This document shows, in pieces, positions 10,701 through 17,796 of a stretch of 64,000 bases of DNA. Every line of letters starts with the position of its first letter. The stretch's first letter is position 1. The notes beneath the pieces are model-generated. The model ran no database searches. It was given only the letters and a program-made list of their open reading frames with translations, and had not been told where the DNA came from. Made by a program: the position numbers and the translations under genes. The DNA is from Acidobacteriota bacterium (GTDB lineage: Bacteria; Acidobacteriota; Terriglobia; UBA7540). The stretch lies in contig CADDZC010000002.1 of the NCBI GenBank assembly GCA_902812365.1, forward strand, positions 1 to 64,000, in the 5' to 3' direction.

Positions 10701-11377
10701 GCTGCCAGCGAATCCAGGCGTAAGCCGTTCTGCTGAACCTTGGGTCCGTGGCACGAATAGCAGCGGGCTGCAAGGATGGGACGTATGCTGGTTGCAAAGA
10801 GTGGCGACTCGACTTTCGACCCATGGGAAACCCCGGGCTTCGCCGCCGCTTGAGAAGAAGCGGTCCTGACTGCGGAAAAGTCGCCATGGTCGATCCAGGC
10901 ACGAATCAACTGGACTTCCTTCTCGGCAAGCGGACTCCCACCCATGGGCATGCGCGGCCCGCCAGTCAACCCAAGTACGCGTTCCACAAGGAGACTGTCC
11001 TGGCTGTTGCCCGGAACAATGGCTCGCCCGGACACGCCGCCCTTTAAGATGGCCGCTTCTGAATCGAGGCGAAGCCTGGCCTGAGCGTTTTCCCGACTGT
11101 GACAAGGGAGACAGTGAGATTTGAAGATCGGTGCGATATCGCGGGCGAAGTCGACTCTCCGAGGTAAGGCTGTCGCGCCCTGGTGGGTTGCTGCTCGTGC
11201 CTGGTTGGCCTCGGCCTGGCCAAGTGCCCGCTGAACGGATGGCCACACCGCGGCGCCGGTGGCGATGAGAATTGAGCCGACGAAGATTCGGAAGGCACAA
11301 GTGTTTGTCATGTTATGGAAAATATTCAGAGACTGGCGCCCGCCTCCACATCTTGAACGGAGCTTTTTGAGCATCAC
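7793..11377 (-). CDS. PSD1-type multiheme protein with DUF1549 and DUF1553
   Basis: This 1194-residue protein has two planctomycete-type cytochrome c domains at the N-terminus, with CLPCH (about residue 90) and CYSCH (about 208), each preceded by FARDIAPIFKSH-like or FATSIRPILAAR sequence. DUF1549 follows (about 330-530, including CAQCH near 502), then a carbohydrate-binding-like insert and DUF1553 at the C-terminus (GPRFRVEAEMVHDIAL, then RRSAPYPSLVVFDAP). ATG at 11311 (residue 23) is the likelier start because it opens a clean signal sequence; the first 22 residues look untranslated. It is exported and probably haem-binding. The gene leads the pair with DUF1501. Substrate is not evident. 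Confidence 0.88.
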   Translation of the reverse strand: MMLKKLRSRCGGGRQSLNIFHNMTNTCAFRIFVGSILIATGAAVWPSVQRALGQAEANQARAATHQGATALPRRVDFARDIAPIFKSHCLPCHSRENAQARLRLDSEAAILKGGVSGRAIVPGNSQDSLLVERVLGLTGGPRMPMGGSPLAEKEVQLIRAWIDHGDFSAVRTASSQAAAKPGVSHGSKVESPLFATSIRPILAARCYSCHGPKVQQNGLRLDSLAAILKGSDYGKIVTPGNSAGSRLLRRLTALERPQMPYGGPPLSQDQIDLIRKWIDEGAPGPDSTAPVGPVEPIKHWAYLKPVRPPLPKVKDRAWCRNPIDYFVLAKLEKEGLKPSPEADKETLIRRVYLDLIGLPPAPQEVDAFLADKSPNAYEKVVDHLLASPHYGERWTREWLDLARYADTNGYEKDRRRTAWEYRDWVIRALNENMSFKEFTIEQIAGDMLPNPTTDQLIATGFNRNTLLNQEGGVDPQEYYWYSLVDRVNTTAAVWLGTTLGCAQCHNHKFDPFTQKDFYRFLAFFDNSQYTIAGPENEQYAAEPELELPTPTQAAKSEGLRAQIAELQGVLNTSTPAIEAAQARWEIQMRNAPAEWIVLRPDHYSSAKGATLKLLPDQSILASGKNPNADSYTVQARTDLTGITGVRIEVLNDPSLPNGGPGRDPDGNFFLSDFEVKVSPVHEPRIEQRIAFQRAVANDQQSGYSSENLVSTKPGLNGWAIDSTPSRVPLPRQAVLMPSKPFGFPGGTLITFTLKHEMRHASRNIGRFRLSVTSISDPAAITRLPVRMWPVLETPAAKRTEKEKDELAAAFRAITPLLQPPRDQIAKLEKSLSDLGIVTAMIMRERPGFGRPWTYIRERGSFLSLGEKVYADVPAILNPLPPNQMPNRLGLAYWLVDDNNPLTARVVVNRYWESMFGRGIVTTSEDFGTQGDPPTHPELLDWLATEFMRDGWDMKAIKRLIVTSATYRQSSRVTPELLARDPYNTLLARGPRFRVEAEMVHDIALAASGLLSPKIGGPSVFPYQPEGIWDVPYSSDKWIISQGEDRYRRALYTFIRRSAPYPSLVVFDAPSREFCTVRRVRTNTPLQALTTLNDPFFFEAARAMAKRMVREAGPGAPDRIRYGFRLCTSRHPSQAELERLLSFYNQELEHYEKDEAGACQVIHADPQKATNAPEMAAWTMVSNVLLNLDATISKE

Positions 11378-11462
11378 TCACTGCGCATCGCAGATTGAAG
11401 TTGTTTTCTTTAACATGAGTGCCCCGGCCCGCGATTTGTTTGACGCCAGCGACAGCGTCGTT

Positions 11463-11482
11463 GTGGTGCGCTCGAGCACCAC
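11463..11482. promoter_or_regulatory. Inverted repeat upstream of the PSD1 gene
   Basis: GTGGTGC (11463-11469) and GCACCAC (11476-11482) form a perfect 7-base inverted repeat around GCTCGA, extendable by wobble pairs. It lies 85-170 bases upstream of the two possible PSD1 starts, so it could be an operator or a transcript hairpin. It lacks the T-run of a terminator. Confidence 0.35.
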
Positions 11483-11522
11483 GATTTGTGAATCTCGATC
11501 AGCTAAATTTTATTCAGTCTAG

Positions 11523-12902
11523 CTAGTGAAAGTTCCGCTGTTGATTATACATCGGGCAGGCCGATTTTCTCTCGGTAATTAGAGGTTCCTCTTCTTCACT
11601 CCGCCTCTTGAGCAATTGCCAGGCTATTGTGGATGCTATCGAATTTTTACGGCCATGCCTTGGAGAGCCCGAGTGCCCGTTGTCGCTGAGATCAAATGGG
11701 GCAGTACGGGCAAGGCCCCACTTTGCGCGACATGAATCGTTTGCCGGCTTCTTGGTGATGATCGGACACGGCAGGGGAAGTTCCTGTTCGCAGCGGGGCG
11801 GGCGAGTGCCCGAGGGGAAAGCACTCGCTGGCCCGCCATTGACGGCGTTCGAACGGCCCCGCCAGACAAGGGGCGGGCGCTCCGTTTCTCTGCCCTCTTT
11901 TTCGAATAAAGCTGAGGTTTGCTGCAAGGCGTCCTTCCAGGTGAAAGGCTTGGAATAAATCGCGGCGCACACTTGAACCTCAAATGTCTCTCCAGCTTGA
12001 AGCACGCGGTGGGTGCGCTGGCGCACCGCCTGAGCCAGATTGACCGGATGGCTCGTCCACGGCTCAAGAATGACGTGCCGGTATCCGCGCCACCCGCCGT
12101 AGACCAGCCACATCCAGAGATAGGGGCAAATGTCACGCGGGAATTGCAGCAGAAATCCTTCGCTGGTATCCAGATCCTCAATCGCGTACCAACCTGCTTC
12201 AAGGTCGGTCGCGGTGTGACCGCAGAAAATGCCGGCCTCCTGAGGCTGAGTGAGACTCATGTCGGTTCGTCCCGCCTCGGTCTCAAGAAGGGGCCACGAA
12301 TATTGTTGACCGGGAGTGCCGAGTAAAGGATGTGAAGCAAGACCCACGATTCCGGTTTTGGCCGGAACGCGCAGCCGCGCATGCTGGCCGGGATCGATGG
12401 CCGGATGAGTTCCCCAGATGAAGTCGATCGGCAGAAAACCCACGTTGGTGATTTTCCAACGGACGCTCAGGATGGGCCTTTCGTTGTCAAGGGTCACGGT
12501 TTTAGTGACCTTCACGGGGCTGATCGGCCCGAACGCAATCAGTTGCGCCGCCGCCCCATGGCGGGTCTCTTCCGCATCTTCCAGATTCCAGCGCAGGGAA
12601 CGCAGTTCGCCCAGATTGGGATAGTGTTCCCCGGCGTGGTCGCACTCATCGCCGGTGGGGAAACCATCATCCCAGCCGCCGCACCAGTAATTATCAAAAT
12701 TCGCCTCAATGGGATAGGGCTGGGGAGCGATCCGCGGGTTATGCCAAAGGAAATGGCGCCGGCTGGGCTTCCAGATCAGGTCATAAATCTTGGCTCCCAC
12801 TTCCGGTAGCACCGTTACGTGCAACCAATCGTTTTCCAACCGCAACCGGCGAATGCCCAGAATCTGGTCGTGCCGATCGATTTGCGCTCTCATCTCAATC
12901 AC
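11523..12902 (-). CDS. DUF5107 (aldose-epimerase-like) protein with anomalous tail
   Basis: Residues 1-350 form a galactose-mutarotase-like beta-sandwich of the DUF5107 type: VTVLPEVGAKIYDLIWKP, then NYWCGGWDDGFPTGDEC, a central WGTHPAIDPG and HVILEPWTSHPVNLAQAV. Such proteins accompany sugar-degrading loci and probably bind or convert a carbohydrate. From about residue 355 the sequence changes character: proline, arginine and serine-rich, with runs that look like translated non-coding DNA (GTRPPRCEQELPLPCP, then a charged EEEE stretch), for about 105 residues. The natural stop may have been lost by a frameshift. The frame opens with GTG at 12902 and an ATG three codons later; neither has a clear ribosome binding site. 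Confidence 0.7.
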   Translation of the reverse strand: MIEMRAQIDRHDQILGIRRLRLENDWLHVTVLPEVGAKIYDLIWKPSRRHFLWHNPRIAPQPYPIEANFDNYWCGGWDDGFPTGDECDHAGEHYPNLGELRSLRWNLEDAEETRHGAAAQLIAFGPISPVKVTKTVTLDNERPILSVRWKITNVGFLPIDFIWGTHPAIDPGQHARLRVPAKTGIVGLASHPLLGTPGQQYSWPLLETEAGRTDMSLTQPQEAGIFCGHTATDLEAGWYAIEDLDTSEGFLLQFPRDICPYLWMWLVYGGWRGYRHVILEPWTSHPVNLAQAVRQRTHRVLQAGETFEVQVCAAIYSKPFTWKDALQQTSALFEKEGRETERPPLVWRGRSNAVNGGPASAFPSGTRPPRCEQELPLPCPIITKKPANDSCRAKWGLARTAPFDLSDNGHSGSPRHGRKNSIASTIAWQLLKRRSEEEEPLITERKSACPMYNQQRNFH

Positions 12903-13132
12903 CCGCTCAAAGGGTGCCTCACTGACAAGGCGCGGCGAAAATCTTAAAAGTGCCGAATGTGTTTGTCAGGCTGGATAGCCGCTTTCAATATCTAAGCTAC
13001 CGATTCTAATTCGCCAAGCAGGAAACTCTATCAGATGACCTATCGCCGGTGTCAACCAGCTCTGAGGCGAAAGCGGAAATCCCGCCCAGGTGGCGGCCTC
13101 AACTTGCACCGCAGACCACCCACCCCTTCGCG
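12903..13132. other. Intergenic, nothing recognised
   Basis: No protein-like frame or RNA signal is seen between the DUF5107 start and the IclR scrap. Confidence 0.4.
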
Positions 13133-13312
13133 TTAGCTCTCGGTTCCAAGCCGTCGGGACATTTGCTGCGCATATTTTCGCACCAGATCGCCCAGAAAGG
13201 GCAGCTTGGCAGACGAGATCTGGTGAATGGTTCCGGTCAGGCTCATGGCTGCGACAACCTCTGGACCGGGCCCGAAAATAGGAGCCGCAACGCAACCGAG
13301 ACCGACCTCCCT
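13133..13312 (-). pseudogene. C-terminal fragment of an IclR-family regulator
   Basis: The segment VGLGCVAAPIFGPGPEVVAA, then MSLTGTIHQ, LPFLGDLVRKYAQQMSRRLG, is the end of the effector-binding domain of IclR-type transcriptional regulators. In the same frame further upstream (to 13528) the residues do not resemble IclR, and the winged-helix DNA-binding domain is missing. The gene is therefore a 3' remnant of about 58 codons, probably truncated by the same rearrangements that left the integrase relic next to it. Confidence 0.6.
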
Positions 13313-13705
13313 TTTGAGTTCAACGGTAACTATCGGCTCGAAATAATCAGCGGATGAACGCCGAGTGGCGCGCGGCGAGGCGACCCGATCACAGTCTTGT
13401 GGTCGTTTTATGGTTTCCGGTATAAGGCATGCCCCGGCAGTCTGGGTGTCATCCCTCCCACAGCCGCCTTTCTGAAAACGCTGCATCTTCCTGCCGAGGC
13501 ATCTGCCATCGGTTTCATAGAGCGCCACCAGTTGCTGCCCGAAGCTTACCTTTACGGCTGGACGAACGTCATTATCCTGACCAGATCTTGACCAGGCAAG
13601 ATGGCCGTCCGGCGTCTCTGCTGGGCAAGCTTTATCCTCAAGGCCGCTGGGCTTACGTTGTAGCCTGTCTTCTCTTATTCCACGCTGCGTGGCCGATCAC
13701 TTCGT
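13313..13705. other. Unassigned sequence between two gene relics
   Basis: Open frames on both strands are short and unlike known proteins. It joins an IclR 3' remnant to an integrase 3' remnant, and looks like collapsed mobile-element sequence. Confidence 0.4.
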
Positions 13706-13834
13706 CAAGCTGATGCCGCGGTATTCAAGCGGTATAGCCAAGCCAAGTTCAACATGATGAGAGAAGCACTCGACAGGCTGGATCGTCGAGCCAATGAACA
13801 CGAAAGGAGTTCTGCTACAGCGAGGCTAAATTGA
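13706..13834 (+). pseudogene. C-terminal remnant of a tyrosine integrase
   Basis: Forty-two codons ending at TGA (13832-13834) read QADAAVFKRYSQAKF, then NMMREALDRLDRRANE. The RYSQ-K-MMREAL pattern is the terminal helix common to phage and island tyrosine recombinases, beyond the catalytic tyrosine. The catalytic domain upstream is not recognisable. It points toward, and ends 85 bases from, the 3' end of a tRNA-Arg gene, the usual integration site of such elements. The family call is from motif memory over a short stretch. Confidence 0.5.
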
Positions 13835-13918
13835 GCCGTTTTGCTACAGTTTTGTTACAGAAGCGGCCTTTGGGACGGCTAGGAGAGGAGAAGGGATATT
13901 GAAACCAAACAAGTTAGG

Positions 13919-13995
13919 TGGTACGCCCGGGGTGATTCGAACACCCGACCCCTTGCTTCGTAGGCAAGTGCTCTATCCAGCTGAGCTACGGGCGC
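13919..13995 (-). tRNA. tRNA-Arg (anticodon ACG)
   Basis: The minus strand folds into a complete cloverleaf: acceptor GCGCCCG with CGGGCGU, D-stem GCTC/GAGC, anticodon stem CTTGC/GCAAG around loop CTACGAA (anticodon ACG), and T-arm GGGTG-TTCGAAT-CACCC. Discriminator A and an encoded CCA follow (13919-13921). The first acceptor pair is a G-U wobble. ACG is read as ICG after TadA deamination and decodes CGU, CGC and CGA. Confidence 0.95.
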
Positions 13996-14641
13996 GCAAC
14001 GCGGCTGCGGCCTGAATGCATACCGCCTTCGCAGACCCAGCCGCCGCTCCGACCACGGTAATAGTCTGCCTGCCCGGCTGCGTCCTGTCAACCGGCTGAG
14101 ATCGAGAACTTCCCAGCGTACGTTTGCACTCTTCGCCGGATGGCGGCGAAGAATGCCGCCCGCTCGGCGCAATCCTGGCGGTTCATGCCGTGGAAGCCGT
14201 GGCGGCGAATCCCTGGCGGAACCCACTCGCCCGAGCCGGCGCGCCCGGGGCCGGCGGTTTCCGTCTTCGGGCCGGATGGCGCCGCGCGGGCTGATGATGT
14301 GTTTAGAGAAAACGGAAGAATGCGACCAGCTCCGATTCCCCTTGGGGAGTGAGCGCCGGTGCTCCTATGAGCGCTCGCGCCACCGTACGGCCGCCTACCG
14401 CGCCGAAATCGAGGCGTGGCTGGGCGGCGGGCGCGGCGCGGAGAAATGACTCCTTGGCCAAGACGCTCGCTGCGTCCTCCCGCCCGGATATTTTCACCTG
14501 CCCCGGCCGCCCCCGCGCCATCCCAACCTGGATCATTGAGCGCGTAAAGCCCGCTGCCGCCCGACCGCGATAGCGGATCACTTGACCCCGCGTTGTCCAA
14601 CATCGGCCGGCCAACGGGCCGGGAAGTAAAGGATGGCCGAA
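13996..14641. other. 646 bases without a recognisable gene
   Basis: Several overlapping open frames exist on both strands, all rich in arginine, glycine, alanine and proline and typical of chance frames in high-GC DNA. None has a ribosome binding site and domain resemblance together. Nothing else was seen. Confidence 0.4.
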
Positions 14642-15250
14642 TCAGGAGCCTTCGTGAGCCGAGATTCGCCGCCATCCAACCGTGCCGAGAGTGAGCATGC
14701 CGAGCGCCATCCCGACAAAGGTGCCAGGTTCCGGAACGACGGTGCCCGAGTATTGAAGACTGCCTGTGTCGGCGAATTTTGAGGCAAAGCCGCTTAAGGT
14801 TCCTCCGCCGCTATAACCATCCAACGTGAAGCTGGCGGTGAAATCTTGTCTAAAGTAGCCACAACCCAAGACGTTCTCACCGTAGGCACTTGTGAAACTG
14901 CCGGTGAATTTGGCCTGCCCATTGTTCAAGCCGATAGTGATCTGGCCACCGGGACCGTAAGTGTCGATTTCGTACACGAATGGATAGACCGCGCCCGGAC
15001 AGCCAGGGTCAACCGATGAGATCAGCGGTCCAAACTGGAACTGCACGCAGGCGAAGCTCCCGTCCGCCTGGGTCGCACAGCTACTGCCGGAGGTAGGGTC
15101 TCCAAATGTTGCGGGATATCCAAAATATAGGTTCAGGTTCAGCGGGTCCGGTGTAGGCAGCGCGACGCTGGCGGAATCCGCCACGGCCCTTACCGAGCTC
15201 ACGAGGCACATCGTCAGTAAGATTGCAGACAGCATTATACTGGATTTCAC
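14642..15250 (-). CDS. PEP-CTERM sorted exported protein
   Basis: This 202-residue protein starts with a signal peptide (MKSSIMLSAILLTMCLVSSV then RAVADS), has a beta-rich, glycine/serine-rich body with four cysteines that may form disulfides, and ends with VVPEPGTF, a hydrophobic GMALGMLTLGTVGW segment and RR. That tail is the PEP-CTERM sorting signal recognised by exosortase, so the protein is exported and cleaved at the cell surface, commonly in strains making exopolysaccharide. The start is a GTG with AAGGAGG about 10 bases upstream. It stands alone; the body resembles no enzyme. Confidence 0.85.
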   Translation of the reverse strand: MKSSIMLSAILLTMCLVSSVRAVADSASVALPTPDPLNLNLYFGYPATFGDPTSGSSCATQADGSFACVQFQFGPLISSVDPGCPGAVYPFVYEIDTYGPGGQITIGLNNGQAKFTGSFTSAYGENVLGCGYFRQDFTASFTLDGYSGGGTLSGFASKFADTGSLQYSGTVVPEPGTFVGMALGMLTLGTVGWRRISAHEGS

Positions 15251-15595
15251 GGTTAGCTCCCCTCCTTTCTGAGGAATTGCGAACAGGCTACGACCCTAAT
15301 TCGCTTCCTGACAATGGGACGAAGGGGAAGCTAGTTTGCCCTGAGGTACCAGCGGAACGAGTTCGCGGAAGCGTTTAAGTGATTGTCTAATAAGGTACTT
15401 GTCCTCCGGCGAGTGGTGAGGGCAGGCCCGGAACCAGAAGGATGCAAGGCCAGACATCGGATCGGCTAAGCTTCGCGCTCAAGCCTGCGGACTATGAGGA
15501 GACCGAGCGTCCCTCGGGGATGAGTTCTCCCTATCTATTGTTCGGCGAAGCGGTGGATTCAGGATGGGTTGCCGCCCAGGGCCCTGATTTCGGCG
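15251..15595. other. Intergenic region upstream of the PEP-CTERM gene
   Basis: It contains the GTG-proximal Shine-Dalgarno sequence of the PEP-CTERM gene. No terminator hairpin with a T-run was found after recJ, and a 77-codon plus-strand frame here has no protein-like features. Confidence 0.4.
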
Positions 15596-17290
15596 TCAGA
15601 CCGCGCATTTCCTGGCGTCCTTCACTATCAACTGCAGGGTGGCGAGGCCCTGAAAGACGTTCTGATCGAGGGTAAAGGCTGCGTCGATCCGGTCGCCCGC
15701 AGCGAATTGTCCGGCCTGCCTGGCTCCGCCCCACCAGATGGCGTCCCAGGGCTTGGTCCCTTGCGCGACCCGCCATTTGAGATGTTTTTCCTTCAGAATA
15801 CGCTCCGGAGCCAGGATGCGCAGGGCGCGCGCGGCCAGCACCGGGGCGGGGTTGCCGATTCCGTGCGGGGCCAGACGCCGCAGCCATTCGTAGAGCCCGC
15901 CGTCGAGGGCGTCGAGGTCGATTTCGGCGTCCACGCGCAGGGCCGGCTCGAGGTCTTCGGGCCGCAGGCGGGCGGTGGCCGCGCGCTCAAAGCGGCGCTC
16001 GAGCTCGGGAATGCGCTCGGCGGGAAGGCTAAAACCGGCCGCCTGGGCGTGTCCGCCGAAGCGTTCAAAGAGCTCTGCCGCCTCCGCCAGCGCCTCGAGC
16101 AGATGAAACCCGGGAATCGACCGCCCGGAGCCGACGCCGGCCCCGTTCTCGATCCCGATGACCAGCGCGGGCCGGTAATAGCGCTCCACAACCCGCTGGG
16201 CGACAATGCCGATGACGCCGCGATGCCATCCTTCACCGGCCAAGACGAGCGAGCGGCGGGCGGCCTTTTCGGGATGGGCCTCGAGAGAGTCTACGATCTC
16301 GGCCAGGATGCGCTCCTCGATCTGCTGCCGTTCACGGTTCAGGCGATCCAGGCGCTCGGCGATGGGGCGGGCGTCGGCGAGCGCCTCGGCCAGGAACAGG
16401 TCAATCACCTCCTGGGCGCTATCCATGCGGCCGGCGGCGTTCAGGCGCGGGGCCAGGCGGAATCCGACGTCGCCGGCGGTGACCGCCTCGCCCGCAAGGC
16501 CCGAGACGTCCAGCAGGGCGCGCAAACCGGCCGCCACCGGCTGCCGCAGGCCCTCGAGCCCCAGGGACGCGATGACGCGGTTCTCGCCGGTGAGGGGCAC
16601 CAAGTCGGCGATCGTTCCGATGGCGACGATTTTCAGGTAGGAGGTCAGCATCCGATCCGAGGCGTGCGCTCCGAAGAGCGCCTGAGCCAGCTTGAAGGCC
16701 ACGCCGGCGCCGCATAGATTCTTTTCCGGGTAGGGACAGTCGGGCCGATGCGGATTGAGCACCGCGCAGGCGCGCGGCAGGGCCCCCTCAGGCAGGTGGT
16801 GGTCGGTGACGATGCAATCGACGCCCAGCTCGCGGGCGCGGTCGACCACGCCGTGGGCGCGCACGCCCGTATCCACGCTGACCACCACGCGAATCCCCTG
16901 GCTGGCCGCCAGCTCGATCACGGAAGCCCGCATGCCGTAACCATCCGTGAAGCGGTTCGGGATATAAGCCTCGACCCGCCCGCCGAGCGCCCGCAGGGCG
17001 CTGAGGAGCACGACGACGGCCATCGTGCCGTCCACGTCATAGTCGCCGTAAATCAAGACCGGCTCGCCGCGCTCGATGGCTTGGCGCAGCCGCCGGACGG
17101 CGGGTTCCATGTCGGCCATCAGCCAAGGATCATGGAGGTGGCCCAGGGCGGGATAGAGGAAGCGCTCGGCCGCGTCCGGCTGGTCAATGCCTCGCTGCGC
17201 CACGAGTTGGGCCACGAGCGGGGGCAGATTGAGGGCCCGCGACAGCGTTTGGGCGGCGGAAGCCCGGGCGGGATGAGTGATCCAGCGCAT
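15596..17290 (-). CDS. recJ: Single-stranded-DNA-specific exonuclease RecJ
   Basis: RecJ is the 5'-3' single-strand DNA exonuclease of recombination and mismatch repair. This 564-residue protein has the DHH-domain motifs in order: LIYGDYDVDGTMA (about residues 80-92), SVDTGVRAHG (about 140) and the IVTDHHLPEG metal-binding DHH (about 163). The DHHA1 motif FGGHAQAAGF follows near residue 415, then the OB domain to the end. Length is normal for the family. The ATG opens MRWITHPARASAAQTLSRAL, a usual RecJ start. It is transcribed away from the PilS-like kinase, with a 500-base intergenic gap. Confidence 0.93.
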   Translation of the reverse strand: MRWITHPARASAAQTLSRALNLPPLVAQLVAQRGIDQPDAAERFLYPALGHLHDPWLMADMEPAVRRLRQAIERGEPVLIYGDYDVDGTMAVVVLLSALRALGGRVEAYIPNRFTDGYGMRASVIELAASQGIRVVVSVDTGVRAHGVVDRARELGVDCIVTDHHLPEGALPRACAVLNPHRPDCPYPEKNLCGAGVAFKLAQALFGAHASDRMLTSYLKIVAIGTIADLVPLTGENRVIASLGLEGLRQPVAAGLRALLDVSGLAGEAVTAGDVGFRLAPRLNAAGRMDSAQEVIDLFLAEALADARPIAERLDRLNRERQQIEERILAEIVDSLEAHPEKAARRSLVLAGEGWHRGVIGIVAQRVVERYYRPALVIGIENGAGVGSGRSIPGFHLLEALAEAAELFERFGGHAQAAGFSLPAERIPELERRFERAATARLRPEDLEPALRVDAEIDLDALDGGLYEWLRRLAPHGIGNPAPVLAARALRILAPERILKEKHLKWRVAQGTKPWDAIWWGGARQAGQFAAGDRIDAAFTLDQNVFQGLATLQLIVKDARKCAV

Positions 17291-17796
17291 GGTCGGACGC
17301 CCCTATCCTGGCAGAGCGCGGCGAGGGTTGCAAGAAAGTCGAAGCACAGCGGCCCGCCGTCGGCGCCTCCGGGTGGGGATGGGGCGAAAAACGTGCTTAA
17401 GATTTGGCGTCTGGCGGCCCTAGGATCGTTTACCGCCGGCGGGTGGCTACCACCTCCCTTGGGGAAACTTTCGTGCGTGGTTACCACGTGGTTACACGCT
17501 TTGGCGGGCCATTCCCGGGAGGCGTCCGGCCCCGTTTTTTGCCCCTTCCGGACGGATTTCGGGGCCAAATCCGGCCTCCGGGGCGCCTTGGGAGCCCATT
17601 TTTGCAGTCTTGGAGCCAGCCCGCGGGTTTGAGAGCGCCCGAAGTCGCCGGGCCGGAACGCCCCGCCTTTGTCTATAATAGGCTGCGTGGAGCCTATTCG
17701 GGTCCGCCCGGGATATCCGAAGGCAAAGGGGGAAGTTATATCCGGCCGGTGCGGCATCGGCGATCTCCGCGCGACGCCCCGAGCTTGGTGACCGCT
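17291..17796. other. Intergenic region between recJ and the PilS-like gene
   Basis: The kinase frame stays open far into this region, but the translation there is low in hydrophobics and lacks a start with a ribosome binding site. A TATAAT at 17674-17679 is a possible -10 box for the kinase with a poor -35. GC-rich inverted repeats around 17530-17590 could be transcript hairpins. Confidence 0.4.

Noticed and set aside
14088..14675. Open frames between tRNA-Arg and the PEP-CTERM gene
   Set aside because: Arg/Gly/Ala-rich, overlapping on both strands, no ribosome binding site or domain.
15442..15675. 77-codon plus-strand frame between the PEP-CTERM gene and recJ
   Set aside because: Overlaps the 3' end of recJ and has no protein features.
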